Part shown: positions 8,537 to 18,110 of the stretch, piece by piece
Layout of the letters: the number at the start of each line of letters is the position of its first letter
How positions within the stretch are numbered: position 1 is the stretch's first letter
NCBI GenBank assembly: GCA_015680685.1
Contig: MNCI01034157.1
Coordinates: forward strand, 43,629-66,000
Source of the DNA: Gnetum montanum
Taxonomy: Eukaryota > Streptophyta > Gnetopsida > Gnetales > Gnetaceae
Direction: 5' to 3'
DNA length: 22,372 bases
Notes under the pieces: model-generated
Told to the model about the DNA's origin: nothing
The model's input: the letters and a program-made list of their open reading frames with translations, nothing else
Databases searched by the model: none
Made by a program: the position numbers and the translations under genes

Positions 8537-10385
8537 ATGTCTTCTTCTTCTTCTCATAAGAGCATTACACCACTTAGGGATAATACAAGAAACAATCGAC
8601 AGTCTAAAACACATAACCAAAATCAGCCAGTTCCTCAACAATATAGGGTGGTATATACTCATCCCAATGAGTACATACCCAATTTTACCTTTATCCTCCA
8701 TCAAGACGAACAACTGTGATGGAGAGACTTGTAAGGTAACATAGTGTTACCTTCGGATTGGTCAGTCCTAAACATGCTCCTCTGTGCTCTTGCACAGATC
8801 AGCATGATATAGCTCTATGCTGAATATGTTATAGGTGATTTTGACACAAGGGATTATCATCCCATAGTAGCACAATGTATAAGGAACTCAAGATAGGAGA
8901 GCTACCATACACTGTTGAAGGGAAAAGGGGTCCCACACGTCCTAAGTGAAATTGGAGATGGTGAACCACTTATAATGGGTTCTCTATCAAATGATGTTCC
9001 CTCTCCTAACGATAGTGAGGAGGTGGGGTATTAGAACCTATGATCCACAATACACAACCCTAGTTCTGATCTTCGTGAATGTCAACTGTTCACTGAGGGA
9101 ACAACAACACATGACAAGGATGGGCACTTAGATCGTCATCACGATTGGGGCTGAAGCCATAGAAGAGAAGGTAGGAAACATTGTCATGGTGATGGTTCTC
9201 CTTCTTCTTCCCCTTCATCACATCATTCAACCTCTCCTTCCACCTCTAGGAATAGCCACCAAGAATGAAGTACAAAAGACCAAGAATGATGACGATAGAG
9301 GTAGACAAAATGAGAGACCTCGACGAGAGAGTCGAGAGCGAGGACAAGGGCATGAACGAAGGGAAAGTAGGGAACAATGTAGACATCATAGATGTCATGA
9401 AAGATATGATCATGATGAGCCCCTACTTGCAACCCAAAGTATGCTCAATATAATGGAGGTAGTTAGAATACTAACAAGGCATCAAAGGGATAGTCGGATC
9501 AGGAGATTGGATATGAATAACATCCCATGCTTCGAAGGGGGATACAACAAGGATTTGAAAAATCATTTATAGGCATTCCATGATGCCTGCACCTTGCAAA
9601 ACATAGAGAATGAGTGGCAAAAACTATATTTGTTTCCCAGGACACTCATCAAGGAAGCAGAGAGTTGGTACTGGTCCTTAGAACCAGAAACCATTAGGAG
9701 GTGGAGTACGATGTTAGAACTCTTCAACGATAAATATCAAACATACTCTAGAGTGTTTAACTTGCGTAAGTAGATCCAAGGATGGAAGCAAGGTACTTAT
9801 GAACCCTTGGATGCTACCATGGGCCACTACTATGCACTGTTACATCGTTGCCCAGGTCATGGTTACGCACAGCGGGATCAACTACGCCATCTCATAGATG
9901 GGCTAAGGTATGAAACTAGGAGAACCCTTGGGACTTATGCTTAAGGGAGACTATCAGAACTTAGATCCCATGAAATTCATTGCTTTTTGGAGCAAGTAGC
10001 CAAAGAAGAAGGGGAGCTACGAAAAAGAGAGTGTGCGGAAGAATATAACCGTGATCCCTCTCTTCGAAAGAAGGGAGTGAGATTTTGCGATGAAGAGGAT
10101 GAGTCACCACACGAAGAGTTGGTGAACAGAAAAGCCTTTCCGCTTCAAAGGCTAATAACAGAAGTAGTGGCTAAGGTAGATTAGATACAATAATCCTTGG
10201 ATAGTAGACTTGAAACTATCCTAAAGATTGTAGAGGAGTCTAAGGAGGAAAGAAGCAGTGACAAGGACAAGAAAAAGCAGAGAGATTTAGGCCCTGCACG
10301 TGACAAGGGTAAGGGGAAAATAACTATCTCCGATGAGGTTGTGGATTCGGACATAGATGATGATGATGGATGTGAGATCTGCTAA
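8537..10385 (+). pseudogene. gag: Gag polyprotein remnant (E2), Retrotrans_gag family
   Basis: Gag forms the particle shell that packages element RNA. The start chosen is ATG 8537, which opens a Ser-rich N-terminus (MSSSSSHK) 124 bases after the PBS. That frame holds to about 9270 with stops from 8717, then shifts to the frame that continues into protease. The conserved domain lies at about 9600-9990: LYLFPRTLIKEAESWYWSLE, FNDKYQ, QGTYEPLDATMGHYYALLHR and CPGHGYAQRDQLRHLIDGL. This is the usual Retrotrans_gag order (LFP, A-WY, F---F, E-L--A---F---L--CPHHG, F--GL). Stops are at 9570, 9771, 9942, 10182, 10191 and 10383. The C-terminal part is charged (EESKEERSSDKDKKK) with a CEIC cluster but no canonical CCHC knuckle. 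Confidence 0.85.
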
Positions 10386-10997
10386 TATGACAATCCCAAG
10401 GGATGTTGTCCAATAATCTCACATCTACAAGAGTTTGGGGTGTATGCACTCAACCCGAGACTCAATAGACTGCAGACACCCTAAAGGTTACCTTATCCCC
10501 AAGGTAACCCAAAATAGTTCCATCAACTGTTGACGTACTATCCAAGTGGAACTCCACCACAACCCATCAAACAACATCTACAGTGGCAATACCCACAGTC
10601 ATGGGGGATGCGACCGCCGAAACAACAATACCCTTATCGGAAACCCGATTCTTATGGATACTACGTGCAACAGCCGATTTCTCCAAGTGACTCCATGGGT
10701 CACACAACTTCCCAACATCACTACCAAGTTTGGGAGTACTTTAGAAGGACTCCTTCTCCTCTGAGAGATGCTTGACATCCATACCATCCTCCAAATCCAG
10801 CCGTTTCTCTTCCACCAGTAGTTCCCATACCTCTTGCTCCAACAATGCAAGGGGAACTCCCCACTCAACCATAGCAATGTAATGCTACGAGAGCTATTAA
10901 AATTCATCCCACTGCTAGTTCTAGAAACCATAAAAAAAGACCCTTCTTTAGAACCAAAAGCCTAGAAAAGCTCTCACAACAACAAGCAGTTGAGTCT
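10386..10997 (+). pseudogene. Pro/Gln-rich gag-protease linker (E2)
   Basis: The gag frame carries on with PSGTPPQPIKQHLQWQYPQS, QQYPYRKPDSYGYYVQQP and NPAVSLPPVVPIPLAP. This is a low-complexity Pro/Gln/Tyr-rich spacer of the kind found between gag and protease in plant Ty3 elements. Stops are at 10482, 10515, 10773 and 10872, with no frameshift. An open frame on the minus strand (10599-10931) is a shadow of it. Confidence 0.65.
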
Positions 10998-11470
10998 ATG
11001 CATACTCCTTCAACATACAAAACTTCGGAGCACCCTTCAGTCCAACAACAGAGCTTAACACATACGGTTATGTTAACACATACTGTAACCGACTGGATCA
11101 AGGTAGGCCACCTTGCCAGGAAACTATTTGACCCTGGAAGTCCCTTAATATACCTCAAAGTCACTGGGAACGAACCACATAAGGCTCTTCTTGACTCAGG
11201 TTCTAGAATCAACTTAATATCACAAGAAATGTATCAAGCCTAGAACCTACCCCAACTTAAGAAGAGAAATATTCAACTAGAGCTGGATGACCAATCCATC
11301 ACCATTCCCTTGGGATTGGTGGAGGACATAGTTACCACTGTGTGTGGTTGGTCATACCTAGCTGATTTCCTAGTGATAGAAATTAACAATGACAAAGGGG
11401 ACTTCCCAATTATAATGGGAAGGGCATGGTAAAGCACAATAGACGCATGCCTAGGGATCCACGACCTTTT
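10998..11470 (+). pseudogene. Retropepsin-type aspartic protease remnant (E2)
   Basis: Protease cuts the gag-pol polyprotein. The frame, same as gag, reads LIYLKVTG, then ALLDSGSRINLISQEMYQA with the active-site Asp in DSG at 11193-11201. It continues with LELDDQSITIPLGLVEDIV, YLADFLVIEI and FPIIMGRAW (11403-11429). This is the order in plant Ty3 retropepsins: a D-S/T/L-G active site, a strand ending in IP-G-VEDV, DF-V, then the I-I-LGRP-L signature. The spacing of about 70 residues between DSG and IIMGR is normal. Two stops (11241 and 11430) break it. No RT follows, which is the striking feature of E2. Confidence 0.85.
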
Positions 11471-11915
11471 CTTGAAGATATCTAAGGTAAAAATTTATGG
11501 AAAGATCGATAAGAAGAAAGTTCCATGCATCACATATAATGACTCAGAGGGTGAGGACATGCAAGAATCATGGGTGATGCAAAATTTAACATCTCCTACA
11601 TGTAACCGGTGTGCACTAGAGGATAACATTCAAAGGTGCCTATATGTAGCAACCACTCAACAAGAGAACACCCAGTGGTTGACAGCTGATCAAGGAAGCA
11701 GCCCATCAACATGCATGGAACAAACTAGGGAAACAACCCACGCTCATAACAAAGGCATAGAGACACTGGAATATGAGCATTGCCGACTTCCACCCCTTAA
11801 TCTAAGAACATCAGTTGGGAGAAGTTGGAAACTTCTAAGAAATTCAAATAGGTGTTCATTATTTCAGTTCTCTCCCTTTCCATTTAGTCATGGGGGAGAC
11901 GGCCACCTATGCTAA
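11471..11915 (+). other. Open 147-codon tail after protease (E2), function unknown
   Basis: The gag-protease frame is open from 11472 to 11915, longer than any other stop-free run in E2. It is Gln/Thr-rich (TTQQENTQWLTADQGSSP) with a basic end (SVGRSWKLLRNSNR). I see no RT, RNase H or integrase motif. In autonomous relatives RT would start here. The last bases, including SHGGDGH, already belong to the post-pol block shared with E1 (CATGGGGGAGACGG). It may be a short pol remnant joined to the post-pol region at a deletion point between about 11500 and 11870. Confidence 0.5.
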
Positions 11916-13270
11916 GCATTTGGGGCCCTCAGTTCTTTTTAGTTTTTGTTTTACATATTTTTTTCTTACATGTTCTTATTTTACACGTTTTTGTTTTACA
12001 CATTTTTTGTTTTACAACATCATTTATATCTTTTTCATTTCTTATGTATGTGTGTGTGTGTGCGTGTGATCCATCTTGTAAGTTTGTCACCCAATAAGTG
12101 TTCTTCATGATGGTATGAACTATTTTCTTACTGATTGCTAATGTTTAGTTTTTACCTTTAAGTGATGATATTGATACTAAGGTATGTTTCTTTTGATATA
12201 GTAGGCAATGAGTCCACTTCATCCATACATCCACAAAATTATATTGTCTCTCTTGGCTTGGAAATGTATAGTCCCTTTCCAATAAGACCTATTAACGAAT
12301 CGGTAACTGGGCACTTCTCAAACTAAGCAAGGACTCAAGGATTGAAAAGGGTGTAACTTCAAGGGAACTTGATGCATTTGTGTTGGCCGTTCTCTTGGGT
12401 GCTTGGATGTTTTCTTCTTGAGTTTTCTTGCCGTTTCGACGTTACCCAATTATTGGGAAGCTAAGCAATAAAAATAACAAAGTATTTGCATGGTGTGGTT
12501 CTCACGCATAAACACATAAAATAAAAAAAGAAAAAGAAAAAAGAAAAGAAAAAGAGAAAGTGAGAATTCAAAGCACACCCCTTAGAAGAAATAATTAATT
12601 GGGCTACAAGCACTAGTTATCGAACTAAAATAAAAGGTTCCCTCTAACTAAGGCCCTTCTCACTTCCTATTCTCTCCTCCTTGTTTCATCAGAATGGTGG
12701 TGGCTCTTGGGTGAAGGCATTCTCATTATTCAAGGGGATAGATTAGCTGAATGCATTGATGCGAAGTCAATGGATGTGGTTTGTTTGAGGTTGGACTTGG
12801 AATGGGATTTTCTAAGTTGCCTTAATCATAAACTTCACAAGGGGCTGTACACCACCTTGTTCTTAAGATTCCATTCCATTCTCTTCTCTCCATCATTCTC
12901 TCCATTTTTCACCTCATTGCCGGTTGTATCCTTAGTGTATATTTTAGTTGACGCATTGTTTTCTTTTTGGTAAATTCTTGTGGTTAAGACTTTAACTCTT
13001 GTTCCAAATGACGTTCCCAGAGCCTACAGACTCTTTGAATGTGGGTTTGCTAGGGCATTAAGGGCATGAGCCTACTTTGGGTAGGACCCACTGACATTCC
13101 TATTTGGTGCACCAATTAACTTCTTTTCCCTAACATTTTTGCGATTAATTTTATTTTTTTCATTTCCATCTTGACATCCATATCATCAACGTTACAGTTG
13201 TCTCTTTTTCTCCATATTTCTTGTTCTTTTTCTTTCTCCATTCTATTGCTACTGGAGGTTCACGATTAGT

Positions 13271-13280
13271 CATGGGGGTA
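13271..13280 (+). other. Second PPT-like site inside E2
   Basis: CATGGGGGTA is identical to the last ten bases before the 3' LTR (13815-13824) and lies about 545 bases upstream. It could be an additional plus-strand priming site or a chance duplicate. Confidence 0.4.
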
Positions 13281-13462
13281 TAGGGCACAATTTTTTTGAT
13301 TTTCTCCTAACCCCTACACCTTTGGTAGTCATCAATATTATATCTCCAGATCCATATCAGCCATACCACAACTCAACCAATGGACCTTTCATCAAAGCAA
13401 GGTATCAATTGCATTGAAATTCATTTACCCTTGCTAATATAAAGACTATGTTGTATGTGCAG

Positions 13463-13600
13463 ATGGCAATCATGCAACAATGGATTGGATTTGGAGAGAA
13501 CACTTGGAATGGAGCAGTGCTGAAAGTAGCTATGCAAGGAGTAAGATCAAATGGCGCACTTATGAATGGACAACAAAAGGCACAATCTTGGCATTGGTAG
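13463..13600 (+). other. Small 45-codon frame after a splice-acceptor-like site (E2)
   Basis: MAIMQQWIGFGENTW begins right after TTGTATGTGCAG. In E1 the matching place has TTTTTTGTGATTGTAG followed by a Trp-rich open stretch (WEAWMECVNWMWEY, about 2874). Both could be the last piece of a spliced extra ORF. The protein sequences are not clearly alike, so support is weak. Confidence 0.25.
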
Positions 13601-13814
13601 TAGCAAAACTTATTTCTCTCTTTCTTTCTCAAGCTGCCAAATAAGGCCTGATGTCAATGTAATAAGGTGTTCACTCTTGTTGTCATGAACACCAATTTTG
13701 TCTTGTCTTGTAATGATGATCTATTCACATGTCATCCCATGAGTTCCATGCAGTCAATAATCCCATACCTTCCCAATATTTTGTAAGGAACTCAAGGATG
13801 TATTTTCATTCATT

Positions 13815-13824
13815 CATGGGGGTA
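13815..13824 (+). promoter_or_regulatory. E2 polypurine tract
   Basis: CATGGGGGTA lies immediately before the 3' LTR start. The equivalent in E1 is at 3217-3226. Confidence 0.7.
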
Positions 13825-13832
13825 TGATGGGA

Positions 13833-13926
13833 CGTGATATCGCATGGGCCGCGATATCGTGTTTGCTGCGATATCGCGTACGCGATATCGCGTTGTCCCC
13901 CACGATATTGCATACGCGATATCACG
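13833..13926 (+). promoter_or_regulatory. GATATC palindrome array in E2 3' LTR U3
   Basis: Six cores start at 13836, 13853, 13870, 13884, 13904 and 13918, spaced 17, 17, 14, 20 and 14. Five are GATATC and one is GATATT. Two neighbouring units keep the full GCGATATCGCG form (about 13868-13892). The array is one of the few CpG-dense patches in the window. Confidence 0.88.
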
Positions 13927-13941
13927 GTGAGCCATCATATC

Positions 13942-13949
13942 TATAAATA
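13942..13949 (+). promoter_or_regulatory. TATA box of E2 3' LTR
   Basis: TATAAATA, identical in sequence and context to 7667-7674. Confidence 0.75.
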
Positions 13950-14118
13950 AGAGGTGGCTCACCCTTGTTTATCATCCTAGGCTTAGACCATAGTGAAACT
14001 CTAGTAGTTTAATCCCTCCAGAGATAGAATATTTTCCATGTGCCCGTAGTAGGAACTCCAAAGTAAACAGATCTTTATTTGAGCAGAAATTGTACCTGAA
14101 CATAAGTTTGTGTACGAC

Positions 14119-14124
14119 AATAAA
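14119..14124 (+). terminator. Candidate poly(A) signal of E2
   Basis: AATAAA in the R/U5 part of the 3' LTR, where the transcript would end. Confidence 0.45.
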
Positions 14125-14664
14125 GAAAAACTTCTTGGATAAACCTTGTAGTGCATGGAATAGGCTAAATAGGATTTTATTTAATGTTATTTATTGTTTA
14201 TTATTTAATTTCTTTATTAGTTATTAAATCTTTCTCAACCCTTCTCTCCTAGTTAAGTGCCTCAGTATGACCACTTCAAGCACGTGCATTATGCTTGGTG
14301 ATCCCAACAACAATTAGCGTTTGGTAACCAAGGTTGCATCGGTTCAAGGTGTGAACAATAAGTGGGAATGGATATTGATGCTAGGTTAATTTAGACTTAG
14401 TTAGTTAAATTTAGTTAATTAGTCTCTTCAACCCTTCACCTCTCAGCATAGGAGATAAAACATAAAAGACTATAAAAATCATATACCTCAAACTTACTTA
14501 ACCATACATCATGACAAATACAAGTAAGTCTAGGAAGACAATGAATAATTAACCTTAAGTGTTCCATGAGGCGTGTAGGCACTTAGTCTATGGAGTTCAA
14601 CCAGATCGTGCATGTTACACTCATATTCATATGGTTGAGTGTAGGGGTACCTCGCCACTCATCA

Positions 14665-14669
14665 CCATG
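14665..14669. repeat. E2 target-site duplication, right copy
   Basis: CCATG, an exact match to 7562-7566. Removing E2 with one copy rejoins E3 as ...GTATATCCATGCATAAAG. Confidence 0.92.
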
Positions 14670-15163
14670 CATAAAGATGCATCATTGATTGGATTAACAT
14701 TAGCTATGAGGTTGGAAAGAGATGCAACCATGCTTGAAGATATCCCTTTAACCAATGACCAAGATTCTTCAAATATAATATTCTAAGTAATTAATTACTC
14801 AAATAATTACTTGTTTTCTTTTGTTGATGTTCTTATGCGGTTGTGGTTAGTCTCATGATGGTAGGTTTGGGATGGTGTAATGCAATGTCATTGGTATTTC
14901 TATGGATTGGATTTGAACCAAGAAAGAAAGAACTAATGGTCATCTTAATCATACTTAACACAAGGATCTATTATAGACATGGTAAAGTACCTCATATCCT
15001 AATCTTTATAATCCCTTATTATTTGATTATGCATCTCATTGTTGCATACTGTTATATAATTGATGATTTTGTTTAATATAGTGCAAGATTTCAATAGTAA
15101 TATTTGTGTGGGTGTGACATATAAACTTGATCAATGTTCAATCTCTAATGTGCCTACATAGTT
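14670..15163 (+). mobile_element. E3 segment 2 (between E2 and E4)
   Basis: The first part (to 14786) completes the LER-type repeat region with RLERDATMLEDIPL and ends in a stop after NIIF. The rest is AT-rich. Around 14880-14930, ATGCAATGTCATTGG and GGATTGGATTTGAACC align to E1 (about 2168-2205) and E2 (about 12750-12800) post-pol sequence, so this is E3's post-pol region. The 77-codon frame at 14843-15076 is hydrophobic and not supported as a gene. Confidence 0.6.
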
Positions 15164-15714
15164 TATTGACCTTTTGGTATGTCAAAACCTTAGAAAATGA
15201 AGAATGTGGACAATATGGTCTTATGTTGCAAGGTTAAGGAAGTACATGATAAGAGAACAATTGTGAGCTTCAAGGTGACAAGATGAGATTGAGATAATGA
15301 GTGTTGAATTACCAAAATGAGAGCTAAGATGAATGAGAGTTGTGATAACAAAAAGAAATCTAGGATGATAGAACAAGAGTTGGGATGTTGATCTAAGATA
15401 ACATAAAGTCTCAATTAGAAAATAAAATCTACAAGACAAATGAAGATTTCCTAGATCTATGAATGTTAGAGAAATGTCCTAGAGCTAAAAGTGCAAGTGC
15501 ACGCTAGACATCCCAAATTGAAAATATACATTCCAATTACTACTATGATGTTCCAACTAGTACATCTCAAGTGAGACATCCTAAGTTTTAGTGGGATCTC
15601 TCACATGAATGAAGGCTATTTACAAATAGATGTTTCAAGCATGAATGAGACATTTCAACTAGCCATTTCCTAGCCATTGCATGAATTTCAAGGAGTTTTT
15701 GGAAAGTAAAAGAC

Positions 15715-15722
15715 TATAAAAC
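15715..15722 (+). promoter_or_regulatory. TATA box of E4 5' LTR
   Basis: TATAAAAC. The 3' LTR has TATAAAAA at 20386-20393 in the same context (GGCTATAAAAAAGTGG). Confidence 0.7.
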
Positions 15723-15948
15723 AAAGTGGAATTCTTGGAAAATGTACAAGCACTATTCATTAAAATGTTCATTATTTACGTTAAGTGATTATGGTGTTCC
15801 TTAAGTTCTTTATCCTTTTTATGTTGTATTTGTATTGAGAGCTTCATTGTAGGGAATTTATAAAGTTAGTTACACTCTCTCCTTAATTCTTTTTCTCTCC
15901 TTATAGTTTTGTAGGGTTGATGTGCTTCTTGCAAGAAGGTATCTTGTA

Positions 15949-16120
15949 AGCTTGCTAGAACCTTGTAAGGTTTAGTATGTTTCCAACATGAAAACACTCT
16001 AAGTGAAGCTTACATCTTTTTAAAGGTTGTGGGATACTCATACTTTGAGCTTATTTGAACCTTGCGGGATTGAGTGTGTTTGTAGAAAAAAAAAACACTC
16101 TAAGTGGAGCTCAAACATTG
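15949..16120 (+). repeat. Tandem duplication in E4 5' LTR downstream of the TATA box
   Basis: GCTTGCTAGAACCTTG...AACACTCTAAGTGAAGC (from 15949) is followed about 99 bases later by GCTTATTTGAACCTTG...AACACTCTAAGTGGAGC. The 3' LTR has the same pair (from about 20600 and 20704), so the duplication predates this insertion. Confidence 0.8.
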
Positions 16121-16309
16121 TAAAAATTATGGTGTCATCCAAATGACATTTTGAAGGAACAAAGTCCAAAGGTGTGCAAAAATTCAACTCTTCAAGTATA
16201 GATGTACCTAAGTTGGGAAAAAACTTAAATTTGTGTGCATTTTTTGTTGTCTTGATTGTTCAAATTGGGGAAGTTATTCAACCCCCGTTTTAAGTTCTTG
16301 GTCCTTAAG

Positions 16310-16321
16310 TGGTATTGGAGT
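16310..16321 (+). other. E4 primer-binding site, tRNA-iMet-like
   Basis: TGGTATTGGAGT matches the usual plant copia PBS TGGTATCAGAGC at 9 of 12 positions and lies two bases after the LTR. The differences are transitions. Confidence 0.75.
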
Positions 16322-16364
16322 TTGGTACTCTCAAGTTTGGAGCATAACATCTCAAGAGTGAATA

Positions 16365-17340
16365 ATGAAAGGAACATCCTACACTAAGCCACCTATGTTT
16401 GATGGGATTGACTTTGCATATTAGAAAGCTAGAATGTAATGATTCTTTGAATCCATGAATTTTGAAGTTTAGGAGTCTACTCTTGAAGGTTACACACTCC
16501 CCATCGATAGCATCACCAGAGATATCAAGCCAAGAAGCAAATGAATACAAGTTGAAAAAGATAAGTTCATGTTTGATTTGAAAGAAAAGAATTGTCTCTA
16601 TTGTGCATTAAGTAAATCTAAATTTAATAGAGTAGCTAGATGTAAGACTGCTAAAGAAATTTAAGAGATTATAAATAATATATGAAGGTACATCTATTGT
16701 TAAACAGTTAAAACTTCTAGTGTTACAAAGTGAGTATAATAAACTTAAGATGAAAGAGGGAGAGAAAATAAAGGATTATTTCTCTAGAGCCAATGATTTA
16801 GTTGTAGCCATTCATGGGATGGAAAAATATCTACCGAAAAGTAATGTGATCATCAGATTGAAAAGAACCTTGTAGCCCAAATTCATATCCAAGGTAATAG
16901 CCATGGAGGAAATTAGGGATTTTTAGTCCTAAAATTTGAAGAGCAACAAAGTGCACTTATAGCATATGAAATGAATCTCATAAGCAAGGGTGAAATCAAG
17001 GAAAAGCCCATTGCCCTTAAGAGTTCATCAAAGGAGAAAGAGCTACCTGAACATGAAGCAAATAGCGAAGATGAATTAGCTCTCTTGTCAAGGAGAGTAC
17101 AAAGATTACTTGCAAGAAAAGGAAATATCTTCAATCAATCTAGCATAAAAGGTAAGAAAAGAGGTAAGAATTTTAAAAGTTCAAATCTTGATGAATGATC
17201 TATAGAATTTTGGATCTGTGGTGGTAGAGGCCATGTGGCCTCTAAATGTTTAAGTGTTGGCAAGTTTTCAAAGAAGGACCAATTCGAAGCTAATACGAAA
17301 AAGAAAATTTCCACACTATCTGGGATGATGAACAAAGTGA
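16365..17340 (+). pseudogene. gag: Copia-type gag remnant with zinc knuckle (E4)
   Basis: Gag packages element RNA. ATG 16365 opens MKGTSYTKPPMFDGIDFAY, the usual copia gag beginning, and the UBN2-like part follows with CLYCALSKSKFNRVARCKTA, LQSEYNKLKMKEGEKIKDYF and LPKSNVIIRLKRTL. ALIAYEMNLISKGEIKEK and a charged stretch (16971-17198) lead to a zinc knuckle at 17211-17249: W-x2-C-x4-H-x4-C, where the first Cys has become Trp. There are stops where Trp is expected (16422, 16470, 16659) and others, with frameshifts near 16680 and 16920. No active product is possible. Confidence 0.85.
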
Positions 17341-17399
17341 GGAGAAAATAGTTGATACTAGAAAAAATTTACATCTTATATGCATGGCCCTTATTACTA

Positions 17400-18110
17400 T
17401 AGAAGTCCTTGAAGAGTCTAAAGGTAAAGATGATGAAAGGTATAGTGAATTGTGTGAAGAAATTATTACTCTACATTATTGACTTAGAAAATCAAGAAAA
17501 AATATGCAAAGAAAAGAGTGAAAATTCTAAATTTTATACTATATGCTTCACTTTAAAAAGAGAACTCTTAGATGTAAAGGCTAAGGTTCAATTACTAATC
17601 CATTTATATAAGCATAATTGTAGAAATACACAGATTCAAGGACTAGCAATAATCAAGAAGAGTGAAAATTAGCACAACATTAAAGATCTGAAGGAAGATT
17701 CTCAAAAGAACACTTACATAAGCTTGGTATCATCTAAAAGGAGAAACAAGACCAAGTTTGAAAATCCTATACAATTCAGAGGTACCCTATATTTTTGCTG
17801 TAAAGTATGTGGACATGAACAAGGTTAGTATCAATCATATATAGAGCAAAATAATATGGCTACTTGGTCTTGTCAAGGAAGTTTAGTAAGTATAACTTGT
17901 AGGGTACAAAATCATGTAGAACCAATGAACAAGATGAAGAAATAGCCTCTAATGAAATTGAAGGATCATGATCCATAACTATTAAAAATTATCAACCCTC
18001 TCATTTTGGAGAACATGAACATGACAAAGAAGAAACCTCACATGAGTTTGAAGATTCAAACAAAGATGCTGATGAAAGAAAATGTAAGAAATAGTTGAAT
18101 GCTAAGGAGG
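17400..18110 (+). pseudogene. Gag-like C-terminal extension with second knuckle-like motif (E4)
   Basis: After the first knuckle the sequence reads EESKGKDDERYSELCEEII and KRELLDVKAKVQLLI, charged and Leu-rich, consistent with a coiled coil. At about 17775-17850 it has FRGTLYFCCKVCGHEQG followed by a stop and YQSY, like a second CCHC knuckle with its first Cys lost. From 17940 an acidic His/Glu-rich tail follows (FGEHEHDKEETSHEFED). Some copia gags have this order: knuckle, coiled coil, knuckle(s), acidic link to protease. Several stops and shifts are present, and the protease active site is not found after it. Confidence 0.55.

Larger units (their letters stand above)
11916..13814 (+). other. 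E2 post-pol region, ~1.9 kb
   Basis: It starts with a T-rich tract (11936-12030, repeats of TTTTACA-type words), then a (TG)n run at 12049-12068. Segments alignable to E1 lie at about 12205-12380, 12480-12660, 12690-12880 and 13015-13095. An A/G-rich stretch is at 12515-12562. A G-run CATGGGGGTA is at 13271. A 45-codon frame follows TATGTGCAG at 13463-13600. No protein family is recognised. In Athila-type elements this interval can hold an extra ORF, and that remains possible here. Confidence 0.55.
7567..14664 (+). mobile_element. E2: complete-ended non-autonomous Ty3/gypsy element, gag-protease only (7098 bp)
   Basis: The element has two LTRs (7567-8393 and 13825-14664), TGATG/CATCA termini, a CCATG target-site duplication, a tRNA-Asp type PBS at 8395, a PPT at 13815 and gag plus protease. 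RT, RNase H and integrase are absent: protease is followed by ~450 bases of unknown frame and then ~1.9 kb of post-pol sequence. Autonomous Athila/Tat elements are usually much longer. The tRNA-Asp PBS, gag and protease fit an Athila-like origin. The LTRs differ at about 21 of ~235 positions in the section just after the TATA box, counted by eye. E2 is younger than E3, which it splits. Confidence 0.9.
13825..14664 (+). repeat. E2 3' LTR (840 bp)
   Basis: It pairs with 7567-8393 from TGATGGGACG to CCACTCATCA. It is 13 bases longer, mainly because its palindrome array has six units instead of five. TATAAATA is at 13942-13949 and AATAAA at 14119-14124. The final ~106 bases fuse by chance with E3 sequence in an open frame (14559-14786) that is not a gene. 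Confidence 0.95.
15164..16307 (+). repeat. E4 5' LTR (~1144 bp)
   Basis: It starts TATTGACCTTTTGGTATG, shared with 19817. U3 contains about four copies of a ~20-bp unit (15314-15390) and degraded ACATCCCAA-type dyads (about 15505-15660). TATAAAAC is at 15715-15722. U5 has an internal duplication (about 15949 and 16048). It ends GGTCCTTA just before the PBS. Confidence 0.9.

Noticed and set aside
8456-8713. 85-codon minus-strand frame
   Set aside because: Antisense to the gag N-terminus of E2; no recognisable motif.
10599-10931. 110-codon minus-strand frame
   Set aside because: Shadow of the Pro/Gln-rich gag-protease linker on the plus strand.
12049-12068. (TG)n run
   Set aside because: Ordinary microsatellite inside E2; not reported as a finding.
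14559-14786. 75-codon plus-strand frame
   Set aside because: Chimera across the junction of the E2 3' LTR and E3; only the part after 14670 has meaning, as E3 remnant.
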